NCBI RefSeq assembly: GCF_023100805.1
Contig: NZ_CP095855.1
Location: 3,699,001-3,763,000 of the forward strand
Direction of reading: 5' to 3'
Length of the DNA: 64,000 bases
Origin: Chitinophaga filiformis
GTDB taxonomy: Bacteria; Bacteroidota; Bacteroidia; Chitinophagales; Chitinophagaceae
In this document: positions 1-8,045 of the stretch, in pieces
Layout of the letters: the number at the start of each line of letters is the position of its first letter
Position numbering within the stretch: position 1 is the first letter of the stretch
Notes under the pieces: generated by a model
What the model was told of the DNA's origin: nothing
Databases searched by the model: none
The model's input: the letters and a program-made list of their open reading frames with translations, nothing else
Translations under genes and position numbers: made by a program

Positions 1-40
1 GATCCCGGTGAATGGCGGTGAGCATATCAGTCAGGCATGA
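1..40 (+). CDS. C-terminal end of an upstream gene, probably 3-oxoacyl-ACP reductase (FabG-like), partial
   Basis: Reading from base 2, an open frame encodes IPVNGGEHISQA and stops at the TGA at 38–40. That TGA overlaps the ATG of the next gene (ATGA), so the two are translationally coupled. A 'VNGG' close to the C-terminus is typical of short-chain 3-oxoacyl-ACP reductases, and the following genes are a dehydratase, ketosynthase and carrier protein, which fits. Only 12 residues are visible, so the identity is an inference from this tail and the context. Confidence 0.5.
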   Translation, partial: IPVNGGEHISQA

Positions 41-483
41 CAATACAGGCAATTCTGCAGCGATTACCCTTTGCACCCCCTTTCCTCTTTGTGGACGGAC
101 TGGATTATATTGACAGTGAGAGCGTACAGGGACACTTTACTTTTAGGGAAGATATGGACTGTTTTAAAGGTCATTTTAAAGGTTATCCTGTTACGCCGGG
201 CGTGCTGCTGACAGAGGTAATGGCACAGACGGGGCTGGTCTGCCTGGGCATTTACCTTTTAGGCGATGAAGTATTGGCGGAAAATATGACCTTCGGACTG
301 ACATCCACAGCAATAGAATTTCTGCGCCCCGTTTTTCCCGGAGAGAAAGTAACAGTGTATGCTGAAAAGGTATATTTCCGTTTTGGAAAATTAAAGTGCA
401 GGGTAACATTGAAAAATGAAGCACAGCAGGAAGTGTGCAGTGGCACTATTGCCGGAATGATCATTAGCAAACCACATGGATAA
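37..483 (+). CDS. FabA/FabZ-type 3-hydroxyacyl-ACP dehydratase
   Basis: This 148-residue hot-dog-fold protein would dehydrate 3-hydroxyacyl-ACP to the enoyl form during chain extension in the cytoplasm. The active-site stretch GHFKGYPVTPGVLLTE is the family HFPGxPxxPGVLxxE motif, with catalytic His46 and the acidic Glu60, followed by MAQTG. The length is normal for FabZ. It starts at the ATG that overlaps the preceding stop, and its end overlaps the ketosynthase start by 8 nt, so it belongs to a fatty-acid-like operon. Genes of this type sit in flexirubin and aryl-polyene clusters of Bacteroidota. Which product is made cannot be told from this fragment. Confidence 0.85.
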   Translation: MTIQAILQRLPFAPPFLFVDGLDYIDSESVQGHFTFREDMDCFKGHFKGYPVTPGVLLTEVMAQTGLVCLGIYLLGDEVLAENMTFGLTSTAIEFLRPVFPGEKVTVYAEKVYFRFGKLKCRVTLKNEAQQEVCSGTIAGMIISKPHG

Positions 484-1747
484 AAGAGTAGTTGTGACGG
501 GCCTGGGCGTAGCCGCTCCAAACGGCGTTGGCATTCCCGCTTTTACAGAAGCTATTAAAACAGGTACTTCCGGTATCCGTCACGATGCGGAGCTGGCGGC
601 ATTGCAGTTCTCCTGCCAGATAGCAGGTAAACCGGAAGTACCGGAAACATTGCAGTTACAGTACCTGGACGCCCTTGAACTGAGAAATTTCAACAGTAAC
701 GGTATCCTTTACGGGCTCATTGCCGGCACAGATGCCTGGACGGATGCGCAGTTGCCGGCAGGCGCCGGCCTGGAGCCCGACTGGGATAGTGGTACCATCT
801 TCGGTGCGGGATCTGCCGGGGTAGATAAACTGCGGGAGGCCATCTATAAAGTAGATGCCCTGCAGGTACGCCGGCTGGGAAGCACCGTAGTGCCGCAAAC
901 CATGGCCAGTGGTATCAGTGCCTGGCTGGGAGGTAAACTGGCCCTGGCCAACCAGGTAAGCACCAATTCCTCTGCCTGCGCTACCGGGGCAGAAAGTGTG
1001 CTGATGGCCTATGAAAGGATCCGTAACGGACATGCTAAACGGATGCTGGCAGGGAGTACCAGCGATGCCGGGCCTTACATATGGGGTGGTTTCGATGCAC
1101 TGAAGGTCTGTACGTTTAAGCACAACGATCATCCGGCAGCAGGTTCCCGTCCTATGAGCGCCTCCGCCAGTGGTTTTGTACCCGGCAGCGGCGCGGGTGC
1201 ATTGGTGCTGGAATCGCTGGAGAGTGCCCGGGAACGTGGCGCCACCATCTATGCAGAAGTGCTGGGCGGGCATATTAATTCCGGTGCACAAAGAGGTGAC
1301 GGATCAATGACGGCGCCCAATAGTACCGCCGTACAGCGCTGCATAAGGGAGGCTATGAAAGCTGCGGGTATAAGGCCCGAAGAAATTGATGCCATCAACG
1401 GGCACCTCACGGCTACGGGCAAGGATGCACTGGAAATCGAAAACTGGAGCATAGCGCTGGGAAGAAAGGGTAAAGACTTCCCTCATATCAATGCCCTGAA
1501 AGGTATGATCGGTCATTGCCTGAGCGCCTCCGGCAGTATAGAGCTGGTGGCAGCTGTATTACAGCTGCATGAAGGTTTCCTGTTCCCTAATATCAATTGC
1601 GAAGACCTGCATCCCGATATAGCGGCTATCATAGATCCCGAAAAAATACCTCAGCAGTTGGTGTATAAAGAATTAAATTTGATCGCGAAAGCCAGCTTTG
1701 GCTTTGGAGATGTAAATGCCTGCGTGATATTAAAGAAGTATAAATAA
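476..1747 (+). CDS. beta-ketoacyl-ACP synthase (FabF-like)
   Basis: A 423-residue condensing enzyme that would join a malonyl-ACP unit to an acyl primer. The thiolase-fold triad is visible: Cys168 in NSSACATGAES, His310 in INGHLTATGKD, and Lys342/His347 in NALKGMIGHCLSASG. The His310 region reads HLTATG where FabF normally has HGTSTP, typical of the divergent ketosynthases of secondary lipid and polyene pathways rather than housekeeping FabF. It overlaps the dehydratase by 8 nt and lies 5 nt ahead of the carrier protein, so the genes form an operon. The function in condensation is secure; the substrate is not. Confidence 0.88.
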   Translation: MDKRVVVTGLGVAAPNGVGIPAFTEAIKTGTSGIRHDAELAALQFSCQIAGKPEVPETLQLQYLDALELRNFNSNGILYGLIAGTDAWTDAQLPAGAGLEPDWDSGTIFGAGSAGVDKLREAIYKVDALQVRRLGSTVVPQTMASGISAWLGGKLALANQVSTNSSACATGAESVLMAYERIRNGHAKRMLAGSTSDAGPYIWGGFDALKVCTFKHNDHPAAGSRPMSASASGFVPGSGAGALVLESLESARERGATIYAEVLGGHINSGAQRGDGSMTAPNSTAVQRCIREAMKAAGIRPEEIDAINGHLTATGKDALEIENWSIALGRKGKDFPHINALKGMIGHCLSASGSIELVAAVLQLHEGFLFPNINCEDLHPDIAAIIDPEKIPQQLVYKELNLIAKASFGFGDVNACVILKKYK

Positions 1748-1752
1748 AACCG

Positions 1753-2007
1753 ATGGATAAAGAAACGCTGATTACACAATTAAAAGAGATCGTAACACCC
1801 TATGCGAAAAACCAGGAGGCCCTGCTGAACATTAATGAAGACACTGATTTCGTTAATGATCTCAAGATCAATTCTGCCAACCTGGTAGATGTGGTCCTGG
1901 ATGTGGAAGAACAATTCAATATTGTGATCGATAATGAATCAATGGAACGCATGCTGAATGTAAAATCTGCAATAGAGATAATAGAGGCCAAATTAGGCGC
2001 ACAATGA
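1753..2007 (+). CDS. acyl carrier protein
   Basis: An 84-residue acidic four-helix carrier protein. The phosphopantetheine-attachment region reads NDLKINSANLVDVVLDVEE, so the modified serine lies in 'NSANL' instead of the usual 'DSLxx'. This atypical motif fits a dedicated rather than a housekeeping ACP. The gene follows the ketosynthase by 5 nt, and its stop overlaps the start of a phosphopantetheinyl transferase (ATGA), which would load it. It would tether the growing acyl or polyene chain for the neighbouring enzymes. Confidence 0.85.
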   Translation: MDKETLITQLKEIVTPYAKNQEALLNINEDTDFVNDLKINSANLVDVVLDVEEQFNIVIDNESMERMLNVKSAIEIIEAKLGAQ

Positions 2008-2543
2008 TCGGCAACGACGTCATAGATCTCCACCTTGCAGGCCGGGAAAGTAACTGGCAAAGAAAAGGGTATCTCAGCAAGATCTTTACAGCTACTGAGC
2101 AGGAATTGATCCGTCAGGCTTCGATGCCATCCGATATGGTATGGCTGCTCTGGAGCTGTAAAGAAGCTGCCTACAAAATTGTTAACCGCCTTACGAACGT
2201 AAGGCTATATAATCCCGCGAAGTTTAATTGTTCACTGTCTGCCGATGGCGGCGATACAGTTAAAGGCAAGGTATGGTATGAAGCCCGGGCCTGTTCATTT
2301 GTCAGCTACCGGACTGATAATTGTATCCACACCGTAGCCGTCTCTCATGATGTCTTCCTCGATCACCTCGATATCTATACAGGAAGCAGACTGCCCACAC
2401 ATCTTTTCCCCGATAAAAACCTGGTTAAGAACCAGGATGGTGTACCTTATCTCATGAATTGTTGTACTTATTCCCCTGTACCTGTTTCCATCAGTCATCA
2501 CGGTAATTACGTAGGATGGGTACAAAACAAGGCGATCCTTTAG
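2004..2543 (+). CDS. 4'-phosphopantetheinyl transferase superfamily protein
   Basis: A 179-residue enzyme that would move 4'-phosphopantetheine from CoA onto the serine of the adjacent ACP. The two family signatures are present: IGNDVIDL at residues 2–9 and WSCKEAAYK at residues 50–58 (Lys53 and Glu54 in the KEAxxK motif). It is shorter than Sfp (about 225 residues) and longer than AcpS (about 120). The 4-nt overlap with the ACP gene makes that ACP the likely partner. It is the last gene of the operon with recognisable lipid-synthesis function. Confidence 0.85.
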   Translation: MIGNDVIDLHLAGRESNWQRKGYLSKIFTATEQELIRQASMPSDMVWLLWSCKEAAYKIVNRLTNVRLYNPAKFNCSLSADGGDTVKGKVWYEARACSFVSYRTDNCIHTVAVSHDVFLDHLDIYTGSRLPTHLFPDKNLVKNQDGVPYLMNCCTYSPVPVSISHHGNYVGWVQNKAIL

Positions 2544-2581
2544 GGTGTAGTTTTTGAGCAGGTAATGTAAAGATTTACAGT

Positions 2582-2833
2582 ATGAAGCTCAGTGAGGCAC
2601 TTGTAAAAAAACTATCACAGCAATATGCTCCCGCTACGATGGTAGATATGGAGTTTAAAGGTTATGACCTCTCTTTCAAAACGGATGAGGCAGGGAATCC
2701 TGTACTGTTATTTATTGGCAAGAGGACCAACAACGGGAACGTGCGCGGAGAGCGCTATTCAAGGACCCTGAAATACGACCGTGAAGGCAACCGGATCAAA
2801 GATCACTGGGAGCTGAAAGGTAAGGCTACATGA
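2582..2833 (+). CDS. small conserved-looking hypothetical protein (83 aa)
   Basis: I do not recognise this family with certainty. It is a basic, soluble protein with no signal peptide or membrane segment. The alternating polar/hydrophobic stretch 'MEFKGYDLSFKTDEAGNPVLLFIGKR' region (residues 22–48) looks like a small beta-sheet fold. It begins 38 nt after the phosphopantetheinyl transferase on the same strand and may be co-transcribed, but nothing links it to lipid synthesis. Coding is supported by the ATG start and by consistent protein-like composition. Confidence 0.6.
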   Translation: MKLSEALVKKLSQQYAPATMVDMEFKGYDLSFKTDEAGNPVLLFIGKRTNNGNVRGERYSRTLKYDREGNRIKDHWELKGKAT

Positions 2834-2875
2834 TGTATATGGTGAGTTTGGTACAGAGATGGTATTGGTCTTTAT

Positions 2876-3832
2876 ATGTCAGTTATCGCTTATCACGCAT
2901 CGCATGAACAACATCCGCCCTCGGCACTGCTGCGTTACGCCCTTGCTGCAGCACAGGCCGGATTCCAGGCCATTCATTGCTCAGATCATTTCCATCCCTG
3001 GAGTGAGCGGCAGGGGCAGAGCGGCTTTTCATTCTCCTGGATAGGCGCCGCCATGCAGGCCACTACACTACCTTTCAGTATGGTGTGTGCGCCAGGACAA
3101 AGATATCATCCCGCTATTGTTGCACAGGCTATTGCCACACTTGCAGAAATGTTCCCGGGCAGGTACTCGGTAGAGCTGGGCAGTGGCGAAGCGCTGAATG
3201 AGAATATTACCGGCGATGTCTGGCCACAGAAGGAGGAAAGGAATGCACGTCTGCTGGAATGTGCAGGGGTGATACGCCGCCTGTTACAAGGTGAAACAGT
3301 AACACACAATGGACTCGTCAGGGTGAAAGAAGCAAAATTATACACCTTACCGGCTGCCATGCCGCCTTTAATGGCCACGGCACTTTCCGCGGCAACAGCG
3401 GCATGGGTCGGAACATGGGCCGATGGACTGATCACAGTAGGAGGAGATGAGGCGCAGCTGCAGGAGATCATCAATGCGTTCCGCAAGGGCGGCGGCGCCG
3501 GAAAGCCCATCTACGTACAGATCGCATTCTCTTACGCAAGAACAGAGACGGAAGCACAGGATGCCGCCTTTGACCAATGGCGTACAAATTTCTTTGCGCC
3601 CGAGGTATTGAGTGACCTGACCAAAACTACGCAGTTTGATAGTATTGCCGCTTATGTAAGACGGGAAGATATTGCAGACAAAATGGTGATCACCGCCGAT
3701 CCTGAACAGTGTATCACAATGATCAGGCAGTATGTGCAGATGGGATTTGACCGTATTATACTGCATAATGTCAACCCGCAGCAGGACATCTTTATCAGGG
3801 ATTTCGGTGAAAAAGTACTACCTCATATTTAG
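2876..3832 (+). CDS. LLM-class flavin-dependent oxidoreductase (TIGR03885-like)
   Basis: A 318-residue luciferase-like TIM-barrel oxidoreductase. Visible family features are CSDHFHPW near residues 40–47, FSWIGAAM, and GSGEALNENITG near residue 100, the pattern of the F420-dependent glucose-6-phosphate dehydrogenase-like branch. Bacteroidota lack F420 as far as is known, so FMN is the likelier cofactor. The substrate is unknown. It stands alone, 42 nt after the preceding small gene and 21 nt ahead of the DUF6766-like gene. I chose the ATG at 2876 because the family starts immediately before this conserved N-terminus. Confidence 0.8.
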   Translation: MSVIAYHASHEQHPPSALLRYALAAAQAGFQAIHCSDHFHPWSERQGQSGFSFSWIGAAMQATTLPFSMVCAPGQRYHPAIVAQAIATLAEMFPGRYSVELGSGEALNENITGDVWPQKEERNARLLECAGVIRRLLQGETVTHNGLVRVKEAKLYTLPAAMPPLMATALSAATAAWVGTWADGLITVGGDEAQLQEIINAFRKGGGAGKPIYVQIAFSYARTETEAQDAAFDQWRTNFFAPEVLSDLTKTTQFDSIAAYVRREDIADKMVITADPEQCITMIRQYVQMGFDRIILHNVNPQQDIFIRDFGEKVLPHI

Positions 3833-3853
3833 TAACCCTAAAAAAGAAGTGTT

Positions 3854-4243
3854 ATGACTACAGGAACGAAAAAGTATTCGATCTTCAAAAGAAAAGGTTA
3901 TCTATGGTTTACCCTGGCATTCTTTCTTGTATCAGTGGTACTGCACTGGTATTTTGGCTGGAAGGTATTTGTGGAAGAACAGATGCAGCATGGACAGCCA
4001 GTGATCACAAGTGATTACATCTCGGAAATGATGCGCGATACCATGGAAAACTGGCAGTCTGAATTCCTGCAACTGATATGGCAGGTAGCAGGTCTGGCGT
4101 TTTTATGGTACTGCGGATCTTCACAGTCAAAGGAAGGCGATGACAGGAAGGAAGAAAAACTCGATTTTATTATTCGCAAACTTGATCCAGAGCGTGCAGA
4201 GCAACTGTTGGCAGCGTGGAAGGAAAAATATCCTGATCACTGA
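3854..4243 (+). CDS. DUF6766-like small membrane protein
   Basis: A 129-residue protein with two hydrophobic helices: residues about 13–33 (GYLWFTLAFFLVSVVLHWYF) and about 77–91 (LIWQVAGLAFLWYCG). The loop between them is polar and the C-terminal tail is charged and helical. This two-helix layout with a tryptophan-rich loop matches the DUF6766 type seen widely in bacteria; the function is unknown. Its 3' end overlaps the end of the convergent DUF4142 gene by 7 nt. Confidence 0.65.
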   Translation: MTTGTKKYSIFKRKGYLWFTLAFFLVSVVLHWYFGWKVFVEEQMQHGQPVITSDYISEMMRDTMENWQSEFLQLIWQVAGLAFLWYCGSSQSKEGDDRKEEKLDFIIRKLDPERAEQLLAAWKEKYPDH

Positions 4244-4845
4244 TAAGACTCTACATCGTCAAACTGGGTAGGATCATATTGTTTACGCACATCTTCGAGG
4301 ATAGTTCTTGCTTCCTCAAGATGTGCCTTTACTACAGGAAGTGTTTTCTTCGCATAGTTCTGCAACGATACATCTTTCATATTTGACGCTGCTGCATCCA
4401 GTCTCTCCATTGTTTTCTGATGCTCGCTTACCATCTTTTTGATATAGTCCCTGTCAAAGGCTTTCCCTTCTTTTCCGGCCATCTTATCTACTTCTTCCTG
4501 GTCTGCTTTTGCCAGTCCTGAGGGTAATGTAACACCAGCACTGTAACAGGCCGTCTGCAGGTCTTTATTCGCCTTTTCATGCGCATCTATCATCTTCTGT
4601 GCAAATTCCTTTAAGCGGCCATAATTGGCGTTCTTAAGCGCCAGTTTGCCCAGCGCTATTTCTTTCATATTGCTGGCAGCGACAGCAGTAGCAAAATTCA
4701 CGGAAGCATTACTGACGTCATCCATGCTTTCAGCCATGGCGTTAGTGCTGTCCTTGCTGGCTTCCTCCCTGCTTTTAACGCTGTTGTTGTTACAGCCATA
4801 GATCAGTATGGCAGACACGATCAATGTGAAATGTATCCTTTTCAT
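4237..4845 (-). CDS. DUF4142 family lipoprotein
   Basis: A 202-residue exported protein. The N-terminus MKRIHFTLIVSAILIYGC is a lipoprotein signal with Cys18 as the lipidated residue. The mature part is a helical DUF4142 domain: FATAVAASNMKEIALGKLAL, then 'KEFAQKMIDAHEKANKDL' and a C-terminal helix with 'KKTLPVVKAHLEEA'. DUF4142 proteins are ferritin-like helical bundles often induced by stress; the biochemical role is not known. The gene converges on and overlaps the DUF6766-like gene by 7 nt. Confidence 0.8.
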   Translation of the reverse strand: MKRIHFTLIVSAILIYGCNNNSVKSREEASKDSTNAMAESMDDVSNASVNFATAVAASNMKEIALGKLALKNANYGRLKEFAQKMIDAHEKANKDLQTACYSAGVTLPSGLAKADQEEVDKMAGKEGKAFDRDYIKKMVSEHQKTMERLDAAASNMKDVSLQNYAKKTLPVVKAHLEEARTILEDVRKQYDPTQFDDVESYQ

Positions 4846-4900
4846 ATGAGATGTATTATGTCAAATGGGAGACAAAAAAAATACCACCTGCCTGCTGGCA

Positions 4901-4908
4901 TAGTTTTG
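4901..4908 (+). promoter_or_regulatory. candidate -7 promoter element (TAGTTTTG)
   Basis: TAGTTTTG matches the Bacteroidota -7 consensus TAnnTTTG exactly and lies about 50 nt upstream of the ATG at 4960. No clear TTG -33 element is seen at the expected spacing, so this is a single-element prediction. Confidence 0.35.
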
Positions 4909-4959
4909 TTGCTTTAACAACATAGTGAATCATATTCTATCACTTAAAAAACATGTACT

Positions 4960-5199
4960 ATGAATTCGATACTTAACCAGGGCCATGAGGAAGGACCAAT
5001 TGCAAAAGCAATTGAAACGCAGACAGCGAAATTGCCTTCAGATACTTATTTATGGGCGGCCGTCGGCGCTATGGGAGTCTCTCTGGCCCTGCAATGCCTG
5101 CGGCAGAAACATATCAGTTTGTTTATCGGACAATGGGCTGCCCCCTTCCTGCTAATGGGTATCTACAACAAAATCGTTAAAACAGAAGGACACGACTGA
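4960..5199 (+). CDS. small hypothetical membrane protein (79 aa)
   Basis: No family is recognised. The first 30 residues are polar, followed by two hydrophobic segments at about 30–45 (YLWAAVGAMGVSLALQ) and 54–69 (FIGQWAAPFLLMGIYN), suggesting a two-helix inner-membrane protein. It has its own candidate promoter element and is followed by a strong hairpin terminator, so it looks like a monocistronic gene divergent from the DUF4142 lipoprotein. Confidence 0.6.
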   Translation: MNSILNQGHEEGPIAKAIETQTAKLPSDTYLWAAVGAMGVSLALQCLRQKHISLFIGQWAAPFLLMGIYNKIVKTEGHD

Positions 5200-5213
5200 T
5201 AGACCCTCCACAG

Positions 5214-5269
5214 AAAAAAAATGTCTGGATACATGGGACTTTGTCCTCCTGTTATTCAGACATTTTTTT
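5214..5269. terminator. bidirectional intrinsic terminator
   Basis: The arms AAAAAAATGTCTG (5214–5226 with the next base) and CAGACATTTTTTT (5257–5269) are reverse complements and end in a T-run on either strand. A smaller GGAC/GTCC hairpin sits in the loop. It would end the 79-residue gene on the plus strand and overlaps the 3' end of the small minus-strand frame. Confidence 0.75.
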
Positions 5270-5476
5270 ATGCCCCCAGGGGAAGTATTTACCTGGAAGT
5301 GTTTCCTTGTGTACACGAATCTGGTGGCGGAGATCCTGTATGGCGGCTGGCAGAGGGTTTTCTCTGATATTGGTCAAAAATGTATAGATCTTCATAAATG
5401 CAGCAGTTACATAAAAAAGCTCCCGCGTGGGAGCGGGAGCATTGTTTAGACGATACACAGTAGAAATTGTGCTCAT
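5252..5476 (-). CDS. possible small hypothetical protein (74 aa)
   Basis: A 74-codon frame with an ATG start, encoding a basic protein with a plausible helical middle (ELFYVTAAFMKIYTFLTNI). It fills most of an otherwise empty stretch, but its last codons run into the terminator stem, there is no clear ribosome site, and I know no homologous family. It may be a real small gene or chance. Confidence 0.35.
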   Translation of the reverse strand: MSTISTVYRLNNAPAPTRELFYVTAAFMKIYTFLTNIRENPLPAAIQDLRHQIRVHKETLPGKYFPWGHKKMSE

Positions 5477-5617
5477 TGTTTCTCGTGCCTGCTTACAAAC
5501 TTGTTGAAGTAACTGATTTGACCTTCTGATTTTTTATCCTGGTAAATAAACGCCAGGGTATTGAGTTAAAAATAAATCCAAAGATTATTCCATAACAGCG
5601 GCGTGTTACCGCTGAAC
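5477..5617. other. intergenic stretch with a short hairpin
   Basis: No gene seen. CAGCGG (5596–5601) and CCGCTG (5609–5614) form a 6-bp hairpin just after the stop of the minus-strand Cys-rich gene. It has no T-run, so it is at best a weak terminator. Confidence 0.3.
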
Positions 5618-5992
5618 TTACTGGATATTAACAGATATCACGGGATTTCCGACAGTATTGAATGCGTCCTCGCAGGTATCTGCACAATGCCTGCAGGCGT
5701 CTGCACATGTCTTGCAATGTGCGGCCTCCCATTGCATATGCGCTTCACATACTTCTGCACATTTATTACATGCCGCTATGCACAAGCGGCACTGCTGTTC
5801 CCCAAAGATGCCGTTCAGGCTTGCTACGGCTACGGTAGCCTCGCAAATGGCAATACACTCAAGCAATACTGCAGTACAGTTTTTTAATTTTTCAGCGTAT
5901 TCACTCTTAAGAAGCGCGGTAACACAATAGCCGCAGGCCAGTGAGCATGCAGCACAGGCTTCTGCGCAAATTTTTAGTTCTTTCCAACCCAT
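5618..5992 (-). CDS. four-helix-bundle copper-binding protein (DUF326-like)
   Basis: A 124-residue protein with about 20 cysteines in helical CxxC/CxxxC spacing, for example CAEACAACSLACGYC near the start, CRLCIAACNKCAEVC in the middle and CKTCADACRHCADTC near the end. This is the pattern of the DUF326 four-helix-bundle proteins (Csp-like), which store or buffer copper(I) on cysteines lining the bundle. The frame extends upstream to a TTG at 6043, but the ATG at 5992 gives the family's usual length and N-terminus. No signal peptide is seen, so it would be cytosolic. It stands alone, away from the metal-efflux genes at 24.4–30.3 kb. Confidence 0.8.
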   Translation of the reverse strand: MGWKELKICAEACAACSLACGYCVTALLKSEYAEKLKNCTAVLLECIAICEATVAVASLNGIFGEQQCRLCIAACNKCAEVCEAHMQWEAAHCKTCADACRHCADTCEDAFNTVGNPVISVNIQ

Positions 5993-6094
5993 ACGTATAC
6001 AGTTACTTTGACTAAAAGAAAAATCTTCTGGTCTGTATATCAATCTATATGCCCGTAAGCCGGCCGGACAAAAGGGGAAGGGGAAATAAAGGCT

Positions 6095-6760
6095 TTAATG
6101 CGTGTTTGCGTGGTTGAGTGCAAGAAGGGAAGGAAGTTCCTGCATGGCGTAAAAAACGGTTGCGCCTTCTTTTCTGAGCTCGTCACCGTTAAAAGGTTTT
6201 GCATATCCCAATACCCGGAAACCTCCTCTATGTGCGGCAATAACTCCCGCTTTGCTGTCTTCGATCACAACGCATTCTGCGGGAGAAAAGCCCATCATTT
6301 TGGCGGCATGCAGGAAAATACCCGGGTCTGGTTTCCAGCTGTTGATCTCGTAACCGCTGAATATCCGGTTGCCTTCTTCAAAGTAAGAGATCAGCCCTGT
6401 AACGGTCAGGTTCAGTTTCATTTTTTCCATTGGTCCGCTGGAGGCTACACAAAACGGAACGCTCAGGTTGTCGAGTACCTCTTTAATGCCATTGACCGGG
6501 CGCATTTCAGTTTTAAAGACCTCATAGGAACGCGCACGGAAAGCCTGTTCAAAGTCTTCGGGAAAAGGGCTGCTGGCTTTCTGCTGCAATATCTTAATGC
6601 CTTCCTTCAGGCGGATGCCGCTGAATTCTTCCACGGCCTCCCGGAGGTCCATGCTAACGCCATACTGAGATGCCATATCGAGCAACACTTTCACACCTAT
6701 TACCTCGCTGTCTACCAATACTCCGTCACAGTCAAATATGATACATCCTGGCTTTGTCAT
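6095..6760 (-). CDS. HAD-IA family phosphatase (beta-phosphoglucomutase/YieH-like)
   Basis: A 221-residue HAD hydrolase. Motif I is FDCDGVLVDSE at the N-terminus (Asp nucleophile and Asp acid), motif II is the Ser in VASSGPMEK, motif III is the Lys in WKPDPGIF, and motif IV is VIEDSKAGV. A helical cap lies between motifs I and II, as in subfamily IA. The substrate is unknown, probably a small phosphosugar or nucleotide. The frame is open much further upstream, but that part overlaps the transporter gene. The ATG at 6760, 2 nt after the transporter's stop, is the right start and makes a two-gene operon. Confidence 0.85.
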   Translation of the reverse strand: MTKPGCIIFDCDGVLVDSEVIGVKVLLDMASQYGVSMDLREAVEEFSGIRLKEGIKILQQKASSPFPEDFEQAFRARSYEVFKTEMRPVNGIKEVLDNLSVPFCVASSGPMEKMKLNLTVTGLISYFEEGNRIFSGYEINSWKPDPGIFLHAAKMMGFSPAECVVIEDSKAGVIAAHRGGFRVLGYAKPFNGDELRKEGATVFYAMQELPSLLALNHANTH

Positions 6761-6762
6761 AC

Positions 6763-7932
6763 TTATGCTTTTATGCTTTCTTTTATAGTCGTTGTTTGTG
6801 TCGATTCTTTTACCTGTAAGATCAATACTGTGATCAGCAGGCCGAACATCGCCATCAAAGCAAATGCCCATCGTAATCCTGCTGCTTCTGCTATAAAACC
6901 TATTAATGGTGGTACGATGAGGAAACCCATATATCCTACGGTAGATACGGCGGCTATTGCCGGCCCGCTGCCCATGCTGGTAGTTTGTGTTGCCATGCGC
7001 AGTACCAGGGGTACCACACAGGATACGCCAAATCCGATCATGAGGAAACCGATGCTGGTGGATATGGTATAAGGCATCAGCGCAGCTACCATAAATCCGC
7101 AAAGCACCAGTATGCCGCTGTACCTGATCATTGTCGGAACACCCAGCTTGTTCACCACACCATCGCCGGTAAACCGCCCCGTTGTCATTGCGATCATATA
7201 AATAACATAACCTGCTGCAATCAGTTTTTCAGGCGGGTGTACCGCTTCCTGGAAATAGATATTGCTCCAGTCGTACATGGTGCCTTCACAAGCCATTACG
7301 GCAAATGATATTAACCCGTATTTCAGCAAATGCCTGTCGGGCCAGATAAAGCGTTTGGTATTGGCTTCCCGGGAAGGAGGCAGGTGAGGGCTGTCGCGAA
7401 AGGCAAGGAACGCCATAACAGTCATGGCCAGCGATACAAAGAGAAAGTGCCGGGAAGGCGCCATCCTGTAGTCCACCATAACAGCTCCCAGTGCCGCCGC
7501 TGCAAAACCAGCCAGGCTCCATACGCCATGAAAAGTAGTAATTATTGACCGTTTATACAATGCCTGGACGGCAACAGATTGGGCATTTACAGAAATATTC
7601 ATGAGGTTCCGGGAAGAACCGAAGCAGAACAGCACCAGGCCCAGCTGCCAGGGCAGGCTCACCACGCCGATAAGAGTGAGCATGAGATTGAATACCAGTA
7701 CGCCTATCATCATGATATTCCGGCTGCTGTAGCGTTGTAAGAGGTAACCGGTAACAGGAAGGGTGAGTACCAGTCCTGTAGGCAAGGCCAGGAGAAAGAA
7801 GCCTAATTCTGCTTTATTAAGGGCAAGCCGGCGTTGGATGTCCGGGATCCGGGACGCCCAGCTGGAGAAACTGAAACCCGAAATGAAGAAGAATACCGCA
7901 GTTGCTATACGCGCAGATCTTGGTTTGCTCAT
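6763..7932 (-). CDS. MFS transporter (YbjJ-like)
   Basis: A 389-residue major-facilitator permease with 12 predicted membrane helices and no extra domains. The N-terminal 'FSFSSWASRIPDIQ' stretch and the following 'ALPTGLV' helix resemble the YbjJ-type branch. The substrate is unknown. It is transcribed directly ahead of a HAD phosphatase (2-nt gap). E. coli has a comparable ybjJ–ybjI MFS/HAD pair, although ybjI is of a different HAD subclass, so an import-then-dephosphorylate or a detoxifying role is conceivable but unproven. Confidence 0.8.
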   Translation of the reverse strand: MSKPRSARIATAVFFFISGFSFSSWASRIPDIQRRLALNKAELGFFLLALPTGLVLTLPVTGYLLQRYSSRNIMMIGVLVFNLMLTLIGVVSLPWQLGLVLFCFGSSRNLMNISVNAQSVAVQALYKRSIITTFHGVWSLAGFAAAALGAVMVDYRMAPSRHFLFVSLAMTVMAFLAFRDSPHLPPSREANTKRFIWPDRHLLKYGLISFAVMACEGTMYDWSNIYFQEAVHPPEKLIAAGYVIYMIAMTTGRFTGDGVVNKLGVPTMIRYSGILVLCGFMVAALMPYTISTSIGFLMIGFGVSCVVPLVLRMATQTTSMGSGPAIAAVSTVGYMGFLIVPPLIGFIAEAAGLRWAFALMAMFGLLITVLILQVKESTQTTTIKESIKA

Positions 7933-7952
7933 AAGAGCTCAAAGCTAAAAAT

Positions 7953-8014
7953 AATTAGGAATTGGGTGTGAAGAATCAGGAAGATACTTCCCGATGCTTT
8001 CCCAATTCCTAATT
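7953..8014 (-). terminator. nested hairpin terminator
   Basis: Perfect 14-bp arms AATTAGGAATTGGG (7953–7966) and CCCAATTCCTAATT (8001–8014) enclose a second hairpin GGAAG/CTTCC. On the minus strand the stem is followed by ATTTTTAG. It lies between the end of the large MG2/plug gene and the start of the MFS gene, and would end the former. Confidence 0.65.
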
Positions 8015-8045
8015 TCTGCCAGTATCATTTAAATGCAATAGCGTC

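Noticed and set aside
656..1291. 211-codon minus-strand frame antisense to the ketosynthase
   Set aside because: Shadow of a clear ketosynthase with complete active site; no domain in the antisense translation.
6761..7102. Upstream extension of the HAD phosphatase frame (114 extra codons)
   Set aside because: It overlaps the MFS coding sequence in another frame, its translation is not protein-like, and HAD motif I starts right after the ATG at 6760.
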